A stretch of DNA of 64,000 nt. It comes from Cellulomonas wangleii. Its GTDB lineage: Bacteria > Actinomycetota > Actinomycetes > Actinomycetales > Cellulomonadaceae. Positions 35,814-45,066 of this stretch are shown piece by piece. The DNA lies in assembly GCF_018388445.1 (NCBI RefSeq), contig NZ_CP074405.1:2542001-2606000 (forward strand). Direction: 5' to 3'. The stretch's first letter is position 1, and each line of letters begins with the position of its first letter. The notes beneath the pieces are model-generated. The model was not told the origin of the DNA. It was given only the letters and a program-made list of their open reading frames with translations, and searched no databases. The position numbers and the translations under genes were made by a program.

Positions 35814-38800
35814 GTGCGCACCCCTCGACGTCGTCGCAACGGCAGCGCGAGCAGGACGGTGACCAGCGTGGTCAGGCCCAGCGCCGCCACCCACGGCGCC
35901 CGCTGCGGGCTCACGTACCGGACCTCGAGCACGCCGCCGTCGGAGCCCAGCTCGAAGGCCTGGCGCCAGCCCGCGTCGACGGCGGGGAGCTCGCGGCCGT
36001 CCAGCCACGCGTGCCAGCCCGGGTCGGCGCGCTCCGCGAGCACCAGCACCCGCCGTCCGTCACCCCCGGGCACCGTGGTGCCGATCGCGCGACCCTCGGC
36101 GGGGACCGCGACGGCACCCGCCGCGGGGTCCGTGACGTCCTGCCCGGCGCCGAGGAGGCGCGCCCAGGACGTGACGACCTCACCCTGCGCGGGACGGACG
36201 CGCCACAGGGTGGCCGAGCTGTCGTGCGTCACGCGCTCCAGCCCGGCGGTCGCGTCCAGCACACCGACGAGCCGCGCGCGGGCGGCACGGCTCTGCGCGT
36301 CGTCCTGCGTGACCGCCGGCACCAGCACGTCGGCCACCCCGAGCGCGCCCACGTCGTGCGCGACGTCGCCCGCAGCCCCCTGCACGAGCCGCGCGGCGAG
36401 GGCCGCGACCTCGGCCGCCGCGTCGTCGGGTGCGGCCACCACCGGCGCCCGGAGCGACCCGGTGAGCGCCCGCGTGGTGACGGCGGCGGCGTGGTCGACG
36501 TGCTGGTCGCCGTCGGACCGCAGCAGCGAGAAGTCGACGGACCCGTCCCCGCGTGCGGTGAGGGCCAGCACGCGCGAGGAGGCGGTGGACCGACCGGCCT
36601 GCTGACCGACGACGGGCACGACCGGCTCACCGGACGCCCGCAGCGCGACCGCGTCGCCCGTGCGCGCCGTCCACGCCCAGCCCAGGGTGCCGCACGCCAC
36701 GGCCACGACGGCCACGACGGTGGTGACGGCCACCAGGGGCTGCCGCCACCCGAACGACTGCCGGGCGAGCCGCGCGGTGAGCCGGTCGCTGCCCAGCACG
36801 GCCGCACCCAGCAGCCCCAGCGTCGTCAACGACACGGTGGCGCCCGTCCACGCGGGTCCCACCGCGTCGGCGCCGGCCGCGGCCGGCAGCACGGCGACCG
36901 CGGCGCCGGCGGCGACCCCGACCGCCGCCACCGCCCAGCACACGCGCACCCCGCGGGCGACCGGGCGGCCGCGCAGCAGCGCACCGGCCGCGAGCAGCAC
37001 CAGCACGGCACCCGTCAGGTACGGCCAGGCGACGGCGAGCACGTCGGGCAGACCCGCCGGCACCAGGACGGCCGGGTCCGCCGGGACCCCGAGGGCGCGC
37101 GACCAGGCCGCGGCCGGCTCGACGGGCGTCGCCGGACCGGGCTCCGCCAGCAGCAGCCGGACGCCCGCCGCACCCCGGGTCCCGACCTCGACGAGGAACG
37201 GCGCCAGCAGCACCAGCGTCGGCACGAGGACCCCCAGCACCCGGACCCGCGCCCGCGGCACGGTGGCCGCGACCACCACGACGAGCAGCACCGCAGGCAC
37301 GAGCAGCACGGGCGCGGCGGCGACGGCCACGGCCAGCGCGAGGGCCGCACCCGCCGCGGCGGCGACGGAGCCCGTGGGGTCGGGCGCCCCGACGAACGTG
37401 GCGACCACGGCTGCCTCGTCGGCAGGGGGCGCCGCCGACCCCGTGGACCCGGCGGCGGTCGCCGGCCGGGCGACCGGGACGGCCCCGGAACCGGGCGCCC
37501 GCGGTGCCGGCACGACGCCGACGCCCCGGACAGGCGTGACGACGTCGACCTCGGCGTGCTCCGCACCCGCCGTCCCGTGCTCAGCACCCCCCGTCCCGTG
37601 CTCCGCACCCGCCAGCCCGTGCTCCGCACCCGTCGTCCCGTGCTCCGCAGCCACGGACGCCCGGACGCCCACCGGGGCGACGTCGGCACCGAGCACCCGG
37701 CGGGCGGCCTCAGCGGCCCGCTCGTCCGCGGCGACGTCCGCGTCGGGCTCGTCAACCTCCCGCCGGGCGGTCGAGATGCCGGAGAGGACCTGGTCCACGC
37801 GCTGCACCCCGACGGCGCGCGCGAGTCCCAGGGCGACCCAGGGCAGGGCGGTGTGCGCGACGACCGCGCCCACCCGACCGTCCCCGACCGCCAGCAGCAG
37901 CGCGGGCGCGGACGCCCAGACGAACGCGGCCCACGCGCGCACGACGACCGAGCGGGTCGCGGCGCCGGCAGCCGCCCACGCCCCGAGGCCGGACAGCACG
38001 ACGGCACCCAGCACCAGCACCGCGACGCCCGCGGTCGGAGCGCCACCGAGGAGCACCGCGAGCACGGCGAGGACCACGAGCAGCGGGTCGGCAGGGCCGG
38101 GTGCACCGACGCCAGCGGCGACCCAGCCCGACGTCGCGGCCGCCCACAGGTCACCCGGACCCGTCGTCGTGCGCGCGAGGGCGTCACCGACCAGCGGTGC
38201 ACCCGCCGCCACCGGGCTCAGCAGACGACCCACGGCGGCCGCGGAGAGCAGCCCCAGCACCACGGCGACCACGGCGAGCGTGACGCGACGGCGGGTCGCC
38301 AGCAGGGCCAGCTCACGCAGCTCCAGCTCGCTGGGCGCGCGCACCAGCCGGCGCTCCTCCAGCCGGGCCAGCCGACGGTCGCGGGCCTGCTGCCAGACGT
38401 CGCGCCAGGTCGCCTGCAGCGGGCGCAGCGTCCGCCGGGGCAGCACGCGAGAGGCGCGCGCGCGGCGGCGCGCCCGGACCACCGGGCCCGGGCGCAGCAG
38501 CACCAGGATCGCGACGCGCAGCTCCGCCACCGCCAGCTGCGGGTGCTTGGCCGCGACCTGGCCCAGGGAGCGCAGCACCGCCACCGCCAGCGTCATCGCG
38601 GCGACCAGCGGGACGAGAGGCAGCGGCGCGCTCGCGAGCCGCTGGTGCAGCAGGGACCGGCGCCGGGCCGCGAACGAGCGCGTCGGGTCGGCGCTGTCCG
38701 GCTCACCGTCCCCGTCGAGGTCGACCTCGCCCGGTGCCGTGTCGGACTCCGTACCGCGCGTCGGGCGCAGGCCGTGGTAGGACGCCTGCGCGTGCCGGAC

Positions 38801-39532
38801 GACGGCGGTGGGCACGACGACCACGCGGTGCCCCGCGAGCCGCGCCCGCCGCGACAGGTCCAGCCCGTCGCCGAACCGGTCCAGCGCCGGGTCCGTGCCG
38901 CCGAGCGCGTCCCAGACGTCGCGACGCACCAGCGCGCCGGCGATGCCCACTCCGAGCACGTCGGTGCGCCCGTCGTGCTGGCCCTGGTCCAGCTCGCCGG
39001 GCTCGACGTCGGTCATCCGCCGTCCGGAGCGCGTCGTGCGCACACCCACCTCGAGCAGCCGCTCCGGGTCCGTCCAGGTCCGCTGCTTGCAGCCGGCGAC
39101 CGCGACGGACGGCGCGTTGGAGACCGTGCGCACGAGCCGGGCCAGCGCCTCCGGCGCGGGCGCGCTGTCGTCGTGCAGCAGCCACAGCCACGTGGTCGGG
39201 CGCTCCCCCAGCGCCTCCGCCAGCGCGTCCAGCCCGGCCTGCACCGCCTCGCCGAACGTCCGGGCCTGGGGCGCCCGCACGGTCGACAGCCGGGGGGCGG
39301 GCCCGGGCACCGCCGCGAAGGCCTCGTCGAGGACCGGTCCGACCCGCTCGTCCGCGGGTGCCACGTCGACGACCAGCACACGCAGGGGCCGCCGCGACTG
39401 GGTCGCGACGGCGCGCAGCGTCGTCGCGAGGTAGCGGGTGCGGCCACGGGTCACGACCACCGCGGTCACCGGTGTCGTCACCGGCACCGCGGCCGTGGTG
39501 ATGGGGTCCGCAGGGGACAGCGTGTCAGTCAT
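35810..39532 (-). CDS. Large membrane-bound family 2 glycosyltransferase (1240 residues)
   Basis: An N-terminal GT2 domain (about residues 20-270: VTAVVVTRGRTRYLATTLRAVATQ, WLWLLHDDSAPAPEALARLV with the DD-S metal site, GVGIAGALVRRDVWDALGGTDPALDRFGDGLDLSRRARLAGHRVVVVP) is followed by more than ten membrane helices and a C-terminal extracytoplasmic domain. Such proteins with DUF5719 are conserved in actinobacteria and are probably polyprenyl-linked glycan enzymes, substrate unknown. The ATG at 39532 has no clear Shine-Dalgarno. A heptapeptide repeat (see the 37555-37651 entry) sits in a cytosolic or external loop around residue 630-660. The gene is coupled to DUF5719 by 4 bp and follows whiB in the same direction. 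Confidence 0.88.
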   Translation of the reverse strand: MTDTLSPADPITTAAVPVTTPVTAVVVTRGRTRYLATTLRAVATQSRRPLRVLVVDVAPADERVGPVLDEAFAAVPGPAPRLSTVRAPQARTFGEAVQAGLDALAEALGERPTTWLWLLHDDSAPAPEALARLVRTVSNAPSVAVAGCKQRTWTDPERLLEVGVRTTRSGRRMTDVEPGELDQGQHDGRTDVLGVGIAGALVRRDVWDALGGTDPALDRFGDGLDLSRRARLAGHRVVVVPTAVVRHAQASYHGLRPTRGTESDTAPGEVDLDGDGEPDSADPTRSFAARRRSLLHQRLASAPLPLVPLVAAMTLAVAVLRSLGQVAAKHPQLAVAELRVAILVLLRPGPVVRARRRARASRVLPRRTLRPLQATWRDVWQQARDRRLARLEERRLVRAPSELELRELALLATRRRVTLAVVAVVLGLLSAAAVGRLLSPVAAGAPLVGDALARTTTGPGDLWAAATSGWVAAGVGAPGPADPLLVVLAVLAVLLGGAPTAGVAVLVLGAVVLSGLGAWAAAGAATRSVVVRAWAAFVWASAPALLLAVGDGRVGAVVAHTALPWVALGLARAVGVQRVDQVLSGISTARREVDEPDADVAADERAAEAARRVLGADVAPVGVRASVAAEHGTTGAEHGLAGAEHGTGGAEHGTAGAEHAEVDVVTPVRGVGVVPAPRAPGSGAVPVARPATAAGSTGSAAPPADEAAVVATFVGAPDPTGSVAAAAGAALALAVAVAAAPVLLVPAVLLVVVVAATVPRARVRVLGVLVPTLVLLAPFLVEVGTRGAAGVRLLLAEPGPATPVEPAAAWSRALGVPADPAVLVPAGLPDVLAVAWPYLTGAVLVLLAAGALLRGRPVARGVRVCWAVAAVGVAAGAAVAVLPAAAGADAVGPAWTGATVSLTTLGLLGAAVLGSDRLTARLARQSFGWRQPLVAVTTVVAVVAVACGTLGWAWTARTGDAVALRASGEPVVPVVGQQAGRSTASSRVLALTARGDGSVDFSLLRSDGDQHVDHAAAVTTRALTGSLRAPVVAAPDDAAAEVAALAARLVQGAAGDVAHDVGALGVADVLVPAVTQDDAQSRAARARLVGVLDATAGLERVTHDSSATLWRVRPAQGEVVTSWARLLGAGQDVTDPAAGAVAVPAEGRAIGTTVPGGDGRRVLVLAERADPGWHAWLDGRELPAVDAGWRQAFELGSDGGVLEVRYVSPQRAPWVAALGLTTLVTVLLALPLRRRRGVRT
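37555..37651 (-). repeat. 21-bp tandem repeat coding AEHGxxG heptads
   Basis: Four full 21-bp units (37555-37575, 37576-37596, 37597-37617, 37618-37638) and a partial fifth encode AEHGTTG, AEHGLAG, AEHGTGG, AEHGTAG-type heptads in the large glycosyltransferase. Units differ by a few bases, as expected for slippage-prone coding repeats. Confidence 0.85.
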
Positions 39533-39616
39533 GCTCGCGCCATCATGCCGTCGCGGTGCCGCGTCGGGCGGGAGGCCGCCCGGGCGTGGCGCAGCACAGC
39601 GCCGACGCCGGCACCG

Positions 39617-39946
39617 TCAGACCACGCGCCGCTTCAGCTTGCGCCGCTCACGCTCGGACAGGCCGCCCCAGATGCCGAAGCGCTCGTCGTTCGCGAGCGC
39701 GTACTCGAGGCACTCGGCGCGCACGTCGCACTGCGTGCACACCTTCTTCGCCTCGCGGGTCGACCCGCCCTTCTCGGGGAAGAACGCCTCGGGGTCCGTC
39801 TGCGCGCACAGCGCACGCTCCTGCCATCCCATCGGCCCGTCGTCGTCCGGCGTGCCGAACATGGACAGCACGTTGGCGACGGGCTGGACGGGTGCAGGGG
39901 TGGCGGCGTCCGTCGGGAAGGTCTCGTCGTCGAGCAGGTGCCACAT
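39617..39946 (-). CDS. WhiB-family transcriptional regulator (WhiB2/WhmD-like)
   Basis: The 109-residue protein is a canonical Wbl: Cys47, then Cys70 and Cys73 (CTQC) and Cys79 bind a [4Fe-4S] cluster, the GIWGG turn is at 91-95 and the basic tail ERERRKLKRRVV contacts DNA and the sigma factor. WhiB2/WhmD is needed for septation. Identity as WhiB2 is inferred from the neighbours (DUF3499, zincin-like and TIGR03089 genes). ATG at 39946 follows GGAGG at 5 nt. A strong promoter with an overlapping palindrome lies 120 bp upstream. Confidence 0.93.
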   Translation of the reverse strand: MWHLLDDETFPTDAATPAPVQPVANVLSMFGTPDDDGPMGWQERALCAQTDPEAFFPEKGGSTREAKKVCTQCDVRAECLEYALANDERFGIWGGLSERERRKLKRRVV

Positions 39947-40073
39947 GCGTGCCTCCGCGGGTGTCGTGCTCGGTGCTCGTGCCTGCCGTTCCGGTCGCTG
40001 ACCAGCGCCCGGCACCGGCTGGAGGCGGCGCGGAGGCCGCGACCGTGGTGCGCGTGGATGGATCAGTCCTTGA

Positions 40074-40102
40074 ATTACACGCGTGTCGTTCCGTGCCGTC
40101 AA
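40074..40102 (-). promoter_or_regulatory. whiB promoter with operator-like palindrome
   Basis: On the minus strand TTGACG (40102-40097) and TGTAAT (40079-40074) are separated by exactly 17 nt, giving a near-consensus housekeeping promoter, the best in the window. The 10-bp perfect palindrome ACACGCGTGT at 40077-40086 overlaps the -10 and the spacer, so a bound repressor would block it. The flanking bases match the half-sites of the BldD box (nTnACnC / GnGTnAn) in part, but one central base is missing, so BldD is only a guess. A leader of ~120 nt precedes whiB. Confidence 0.65.
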
Positions 40103-40174
40103 CCGGAGCCGTGCTAGATGCCCGACTTGCCCGGGTGAAAGTTGACCGCGCCCGGCGTGGCGCGCACGCATGTC

Positions 40175-40180
40175 TAGCCT
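40175..40180 (+). promoter_or_regulatory. -10 element of a probable leaderless promoter (TIGR03089 gene)
   Basis: TAGCCT lies 7 nt before the GTG at 40188. A TTGACC at 40142 is too far (27 nt) to be its -35. Confidence 0.5.
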
Positions 40181-40187
40181 GGGCACC

Positions 40188-40940
40188 GTGGACACCAACG
40201 CGGACCGCCCCCCGACCCACGTCGGCGACCTCCTCGACCGGCTGCTGGGCGACCCCGGACGCCCCCGCCTGACCTGGTACGGGGAGGACGGCGAGCGCGT
40301 CGAGCTGTCCGGGGCGGTCCTCGTCAACTGGGTGAACAAGACGACCAACCTGCTCGTCGAGGAGTTCGACGCGGGACCGGGCACGACGGTCCTGCTCGAC
40401 CTGCCCGGTCACTGGCGCACCCTCGTGTGGGCCCTCGCCGCGTGGCGCGTCGGGGCCTGCGTCGTCGACACCCGCGGCGGGACGCCCGACGTGGTCGTCA
40501 CCACCGCGCCCGAGGCGCACGCCGGCGCGCCCGAGCTCGTGGCGGTGGCCCTCCCGGCGCTCGCACGCGCGTGGCCCGGCCCGCTGCCCGCGGGGGCGAT
40601 CGACGCCGCCGGGGCCGTCATGACCTACGGCGACCAGCCGGGCCCCGTGCCCCCCGTCGACCCCGCCGCACCCGCGGTCGGCGGCGATCGGCCGGTCCGG
40701 CACGCGGACCTCGTGACCAGCGGCCCGGGCGGCCGCACGCTGCTGCCTGCTGCGGACGGCACCGGGGCGCTGCGGCGGTGGCTGGCCGTGCTCGCGTCGT
40801 CGGGCTCGCTCGTGCTCGTCGACGCCCCGCTCGCCGACCGCCTGCGGGCGGACCCCGGGCGCCGCGACCGGCTGGTCGGCTCCGAGCGGGTGGAGCACGA
40901 CCTGCTCGACGAGGGCGCGGGCAGCACCTCGCACCCGTGA
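40188..40940 (+). CDS. TIGR03089-family protein
   Basis: The 250-residue protein matches TIGR03089, an actinobacterial family similar to the N-terminal part of acyl-CoA synthetases but lacking the adenylation motifs: RPRLTWYGEDGERVELSGAVLVNWVNKTTNLLVEEFDAGPGTTVLLDLPGHWRTLVWALAAWRVGACVVD. It is too short for an active ligase. It is encoded divergently from whiB in this class of genomes. I start at the GTG at 40188 because of the TAGCCT element; an in-frame ATG at 40170 is the other choice. Function is unknown. A hairpin at 40979-40996 follows the stop. Confidence 0.85.
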   Translation: MDTNADRPPTHVGDLLDRLLGDPGRPRLTWYGEDGERVELSGAVLVNWVNKTTNLLVEEFDAGPGTTVLLDLPGHWRTLVWALAAWRVGACVVDTRGGTPDVVVTTAPEAHAGAPELVAVALPALARAWPGPLPAGAIDAAGAVMTYGDQPGPVPPVDPAAPAVGGDRPVRHADLVTSGPGGRTLLPAADGTGALRRWLAVLASSGSLVLVDAPLADRLRADPGRRDRLVGSERVEHDLLDEGAGSTSHP

Positions 40941-40978
40941 CGCCGTCGGCGAGCACCTACCCGCCCGCTGCCGCTGCC

Positions 40979-40996
40979 CCGCACGCCCCCGTGCGG
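40979..40996 (+). terminator. Short hairpin after the TIGR03089 gene
   Basis: A 7-bp stem (40979-40985 with 40990-40996) closes a 4-nt loop 38 nt after the stop. The remaining 160 bp before the next gene holds no feature that I can see. Confidence 0.45.
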
Positions 40997-41160
40997 CATC
41001 ATGCGACGGGGCGTCCCGCCACGGCCACGGACCGACCGGGCCCCCGCACCACCCGGGCCCGCGGGCGTCGCGCGACCGGTCGGCGCCACCGCCACGCCGC
41101 AGCCCGTCGACACGACGGCCCGGCGGCTGCGGCGTCACGCAGGGGGGCCAGGAGGAGCGG

Positions 41161-42519
41161 ATGAGGACTGCAGACACCCCGCGGCCGGGCAGCGGGCAGA
41201 TCCCGGCCCGACCCGCACCGGGGGCGACGGCCGGCGACCTGACCGACGGCGACCGCGCGCCCGGACGCCACCGGGGCGACGCCGCGGTGACGGCCGCCGT
41301 CGCGCTGCTCGCCGCGGTGGTCGCCTGGTTCCGCCTGGCGCCCCTGGCGCGCGACACGCTGTGGGCCGAGGACGGCCCGGTGATGCTCACCGACGCCCTC
41401 GACCAGGCGTTCCCGGACGCCGTCCTCAACCCGTACGCGGGGTACCTGCACGCCCTGCCCCGGGCCGTGGCCGACCTGCTCGTGGCCGTGGTGCCGCCGC
41501 AGTCGTGGGCGGTCGCCGTCACGGTCGCCTGCTGCGTGATCACCGGCCTCGTCGCCGCCCTCGTGCACCGCTGCGCCGCGGACCTCGTCGAGGGCCGGTG
41601 GACCCGCATCTCGCTCGCAGCCCTCACGGTCGCCGTCCCCGTGCTCCCCCTCGAGGTGCTCGGGAACCTCGCGAACCTGCACTGGCTGATGCTCTGGGCC
41701 ACGCCGTGGATCCTGCTCGCCCGCCCCCGTGGCCGGGTCGACACCGTCGTGCTCGCGTCGGCGGCGCTGATCGCCGGCCTCACGGAGATCCAGACGGCGG
41801 CCTTCGCGCCGATGCTGCTGTGGCGCACGCGCGACCGCGCCCGGCTGCCCGTCCGCATCGCCTGGCTGGTGGCCGTCGCCGCCCAGCTCGTGACCGCCGC
41901 CACGACGTCGCGCGACGCCGGCGACGCCCCCGTCCCCGGCGTCGGCGAGGCGCTCACGAGCTGGGCGTACGGGGCCGTGCTGACGCTGTGGACGGGCACG
42001 GGCCGCGGCCTGCACGTCGCGACGGACGTGCTCGGCACCGCCGCCGTGGTCCCCGTCCTGCTCGTCGTCGCGGCCGCCTGCGTCGTCGTGGTGCGCCGCG
42101 GCGACCCGGTGCAGCGGGCGTGGGCGCTCGGCGCCCCGGTCGCCTCCGTCGTCCTCTACGTGCTCGCCGTCCGCGCGAACGCCCCGGTGCTGTCGCCCGG
42201 GGACGGCTGGGCGATCGTGCGGTACGCCGTGGTCCCCTCGATGCTGGTCGCCTCCGTCGTGGTGCTGGCGGTCGCGCTGCTCCCCCGCGGCCGTGCCTGG
42301 CGCGTGCCGGCCGCCGTCCTCCTCGCGCCGGCCGTCGCGGCGGCGGTCGTCAGCTGGCAGCCCACCGTCACCGCGCGCAACGAGGGTCCGTCGTGGTCGC
42401 AGCAGGTGCTCGAGGACCAGCGGGCGTGCCGGGCCGATCCCGCGATCGGGCCCGTGGTCGTCACGCTCGCGCCCGAGGACTGGTGGATCGGCCTGGACTG
42501 CGCCGACGTCGCTCCCTAG
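41161..42519 (+). CDS. Polytopic membrane protein, GT-C-like
   Basis: The 452-residue protein has about ten membrane helices. After the first helix comes LARDTLWAEDGPVMLTDALDQAFPDAVLNPYAGYLHALPR, with the acidic pair in an external loop that marks polyprenyl-phosphate-sugar-dependent GT-C glycosyltransferases. The C-terminal external part has SWQPTVTARNEGPSWSQQVLEDQRACRAD. AGGAGGAG lies right before the ATG. It stands between the TIGR03089 and rmlA genes, at the start of the polysaccharide locus. The role as a transferase is inferred from topology and motif, not from similarity to a named enzyme. Confidence 0.65.
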   Translation: MRTADTPRPGSGQIPARPAPGATAGDLTDGDRAPGRHRGDAAVTAAVALLAAVVAWFRLAPLARDTLWAEDGPVMLTDALDQAFPDAVLNPYAGYLHALPRAVADLLVAVVPPQSWAVAVTVACCVITGLVAALVHRCAADLVEGRWTRISLAALTVAVPVLPLEVLGNLANLHWLMLWATPWILLARPRGRVDTVVLASAALIAGLTEIQTAAFAPMLLWRTRDRARLPVRIAWLVAVAAQLVTAATTSRDAGDAPVPGVGEALTSWAYGAVLTLWTGTGRGLHVATDVLGTAAVVPVLLVVAAACVVVVRRGDPVQRAWALGAPVASVVLYVLAVRANAPVLSPGDGWAIVRYAVVPSMLVASVVVLAVALLPRGRAWRVPAAVLLAPAVAAAVVSWQPTVTARNEGPSWSQQVLEDQRACRADPAIGPVVVTLAPEDWWIGLDCADVAP

Positions 42520-42553
42520 AACCCGCGCATTTCGGTTCCGAGGCGCGATGCAG

Positions 42554-42559
42554 CAGACT
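42554..42559 (+). promoter_or_regulatory. Candidate -10 for rmlA
   Basis: CAGACT lies 8 nt before the ATG at 42568 with no Shine-Dalgarno, so a leaderless or very short-leader mRNA is possible. Confidence 0.35.
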
Positions 42560-42567
42560 GTCGAGCC

Positions 42568-43440
42568 ATGCGAGGGATCATCCTGGCCGGCGGCTCCGGC
42601 ACGCGACTCCACCCGATCACGCTCGGCGTCAGCAAGCAGCTGGTGCCGGTGTACGACAAGCCGATGATCTACTACCCGCTGTCGACGCTGATCCTCGCCG
42701 GGATCCGGGACGTGCTGGTCATCACCACCCCCCACGACGCCGAGCAGTTCCAGCGGCTCCTGGGCGACGGGTCGCAGTTCGGCATCTCGATCAGCTACAC
42801 GGTGCAGGAGCAGCCGAACGGGCTCGCGCAGGCGTTCGTCCTCGGCGCGGACTTCGTGGGGGACGACAGCTCCGCGCTCGTGCTGGGCGACAACATCTTC
42901 TACGGCGCAGGGCTCGGTGCCCAGCTCCAGCGGTTCGGCGACATCGACGGCGGGGCGGTCTTCGCCTACCGGGTCGCCGACCCCACCGCCTACGGCGTGG
43001 TCGAGTTCGACGCGGAGGGCCGCGCGCTCTCGCTCGAGGAGAAGCCCGCCCAGCCGAAGAGCAACTACGCCGTCCCGGGCCTGTACTTCTACGACAACGA
43101 CGTCATCGCGATCGCGCGCGACCTCGAGCCCTCGGCCCGCGGCGAGTACGAGATCACCGACGTGAACCGTGTCTACCTCGAGCAGGGACGGCTGCAGGTC
43201 GGCGTCCTGCCGCGCGGCACCGCGTGGCTCGACACCGGCACGTTCGACTCGCTCCTCGAGGCGTCGGACTACGTGCGGACCATCGAGCACCGGCAGGGCC
43301 TCAAGGTCGGGTCCCCCGAGGAGGTCGCGTGGCGACGCGGCTTCCTGTCGGACGACGAGCTGCGCGAGCGCGCCGAGAAGCTGGTCAAGTCGGGCTACGG
43401 CGCGTACCTGCTCGGGCTGCTGGAGACCGGGCGCGACTGA
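42568..43440 (+). CDS. rmlA: Glucose-1-phosphate thymidylyltransferase
   Basis: RmlA makes dTDP-glucose from dTTP and glucose-1-phosphate, the first step of dTDP-L-rhamnose synthesis. The 290-residue protein has the nucleotidyltransferase signature [20 protein letters not shown] (residues 8-27), [28 protein letters not shown] with the metal Asp, and the late [19 protein letters not shown]. Family length and motifs are complete. It is the last gene before a perfect 12-bp hairpin. Its partners rmlC and rmlD are 9-13 kb away, with glycosyltransferase genes between. Confidence 0.96.
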   Translation: MRGIILAGGSGTRLHPITLGVSKQLVPVYDKPMIYYPLSTLILAGIRDVLVITTPHDAEQFQRLLGDGSQFGISISYTVQEQPNGLAQAFVLGADFVGDDSSALVLGDNIFYGAGLGAQLQRFGDIDGGAVFAYRVADPTAYGVVEFDAEGRALSLEEKPAQPKSNYAVPGLYFYDNDVIAIARDLEPSARGEYEITDVNRVYLEQGRLQVGVLPRGTAWLDTGTFDSLLEASDYVRTIEHRQGLKVGSPEEVAWRRGFLSDDELRERAEKLVKSGYGAYLLGLLETGRD

Positions 43441-43446
43441 CGAGGT

Positions 43447-43474
43447 CCCGCGGCGCGGGGAACCGCGCCGCGGG
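43447..43474. terminator. Bidirectional terminator between rmlA and the flippase gene
   Basis: A perfect 12-bp stem (43447-43458 with 43463-43474) with a GGAA tetraloop starts 6 nt after the rmlA stop and lies between convergent genes. Confidence 0.75.
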
Positions 43475-43520
43475 TCCCGCGCGCCGGTCGCGAGGCGCAG
43501 CGCACGGCTCCGCCGCGACG

Positions 43521-45056
43521 TCAGGACCGGCGCGAGCCCTCCGAGGGCGCGGCCGCGCCCTCGGTCCGGGTCCCGCGGCGACGCCCCACGAGGAGCAGCA
43601 CGGCCGCGGCCAGCGCCGCGATCACGGCGAACACCGCCAGCTGGGCGAGCCGCGGCACACCCGCCGAGGCCACCCCCCAGGCACCGACCGCGGCGGCACC
43701 GGCCACCGCGAGCGACACCAGCGCCCACGGCACGTCGACCACCGACCCCCGCGCGCCGGTGAGCGACCGGGCGCCGCGGCGCAGCACCAGCACCATGGCC
43801 AGTGAGGCGACCACGCCCGTGGCCGCGAGCCCGAGCGGCCCGAGCAGCACCGCGGCGACGACACCGGTGACGATCTTCACGACCACGTACGCGGCGTACG
43901 CCCCCGTCTCGATGCCCGGCTCGCCGACCGCCCGGACGAGTAGCGCGACGACCGAGGTCGCGAGCGCCAGGACGTACCCGGCGGCGAGCAGGGCCGTGAC
44001 GCCGGCGACGCCGCTCACGTCCGGTCCGACCCAGGCGGCCGCGAAGGGCGGGAGCACCGCCAGCGTGAGCGCGGCGTACGGCACCGCGAGCCGGAACCAC
44101 GTCCGCTCGGCCTCGTGCGCGTGCGCGGCGACATCGCGCGGGTCACCCGCCGCCAGGACGCTGAGCCGCGTGAACAGCGGGGTCAGCAGGACGACGGGCG
44201 CCAGGCACACCGCGGCCGTGAGCGGCGCGGCCGCCGTGACCGTCGCGATCGCGGCCGTCGGCAGGAGCACCCCGGCGAGCAGCACGTCGAGCTCGCGCTG
44301 GGCGACGAAGCCGAGCCCGCTCAGCTGGTTGCGCCAGGCGTACGACCACATCTCCCCCAGCTCGGCCCGGTACGCCGGCCGACGGACCTCCCGCCGCAGG
44401 TGCCGGGCCGCCGCGACGGCCCCCAGCAGGACGGCCATCGCGGCGTCGGCGTAGGAGGCGACGACGAGCGCCGGCAGCCCCGCGCCGGTCGTCAGCGCCA
44501 CGACGATCCCCGCCGCGAGCACCAGCCGCGCGCCGAGCGAGACGACCGCGAACGCGACGAACCGCTCGTGCGCGGCGAGGTAGCTGCTGAACGCCAGCCC
44601 GATGAGCTGGAGCACCGCGATCGTGCCCGTGTGCCGGAAGGCCGTGTACGCCTCGGCCCGCAGCTCCGGCGGCACGTCGACGACCGCGAGCACGACGTCC
44701 GCGGCGAGGGGTCCCGCCAGCGTGACGAGCACCAGCACGACGCCGAGCACCGCCAGCACCGTCGCGGTGACCCGGCCGGCCATCTGCACGTCGCCCCGGC
44801 CCCGGGCGACCCCGTGGAACCGCTGCATGATGCTGACGACGCCGAGGTCGGCGGTCATGAGCAGGTTGATCGTGGTGATCATGAGCGCCCACACCGCGTA
44901 CGTGGACGCACCCAGCGAGGCGATGACGAACGGCGTCGCCAGCAGCTGGACCGCCAGCGGCGCCATGCGCGCCACGGCGACCAGGGCCGGCCCGAGCCGG
45001 GACGCCGTCCCGGGCCGCTCCTGCCCCTCGGCCGGCGACGGCAGCCCCTGGCTCAC
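43521..45056 (-). CDS. Polysaccharide flippase-like membrane protein (MOP superfamily)
   Basis: The 511-residue protein has 12-14 membrane helices in the order seen in Wzx/RfbX-type exporters, beginning LGPALVAVARMAPLAVQLLATPFVIASLGASTYAVWALMI and with the mid-protein FVAQRELDVLLAGVLLP. It should move lipid-linked glycan units across the membrane. GTG at 45056 is the start; the longer frame upstream overlaps the DUF2142 gene. It lies 10 bp after that gene in the same direction. A flippase and an ABC exporter in one locus suggest two export routes or two glycans. Confidence 0.82.
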   Translation of the reverse strand: MSQGLPSPAEGQERPGTASRLGPALVAVARMAPLAVQLLATPFVIASLGASTYAVWALMITTINLLMTADLGVVSIMQRFHGVARGRGDVQMAGRVTATVLAVLGVVLVLVTLAGPLAADVVLAVVDVPPELRAEAYTAFRHTGTIAVLQLIGLAFSSYLAAHERFVAFAVVSLGARLVLAAGIVVALTTGAGLPALVVASYADAAMAVLLGAVAAARHLRREVRRPAYRAELGEMWSYAWRNQLSGLGFVAQRELDVLLAGVLLPTAAIATVTAAAPLTAAVCLAPVVLLTPLFTRLSVLAAGDPRDVAAHAHEAERTWFRLAVPYAALTLAVLPPFAAAWVGPDVSGVAGVTALLAAGYVLALATSVVALLVRAVGEPGIETGAYAAYVVVKIVTGVVAAVLLGPLGLAATGVVASLAMVLVLRRGARSLTGARGSVVDVPWALVSLAVAGAAAVGAWGVASAGVPRLAQLAVFAVIAALAAAVLLLVGRRRGTRTEGAAAPSEGSRRS

Positions 45057-45066
45057 CGGTGCCCGC

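Noticed and set aside
35273..40117. 1614-residue plus-strand frame
   Set aside because: It is antisense to the large glycosyltransferase, its product is Arg/Pro-rich with no domain, and the opposite strand has clear membrane and GT2 features.
40142..40147. TTGACC as -35 for the TIGR03089 gene
   Set aside because: The spacer to TAGCCT would be 27 nt, too long for a sigma-70 type promoter.
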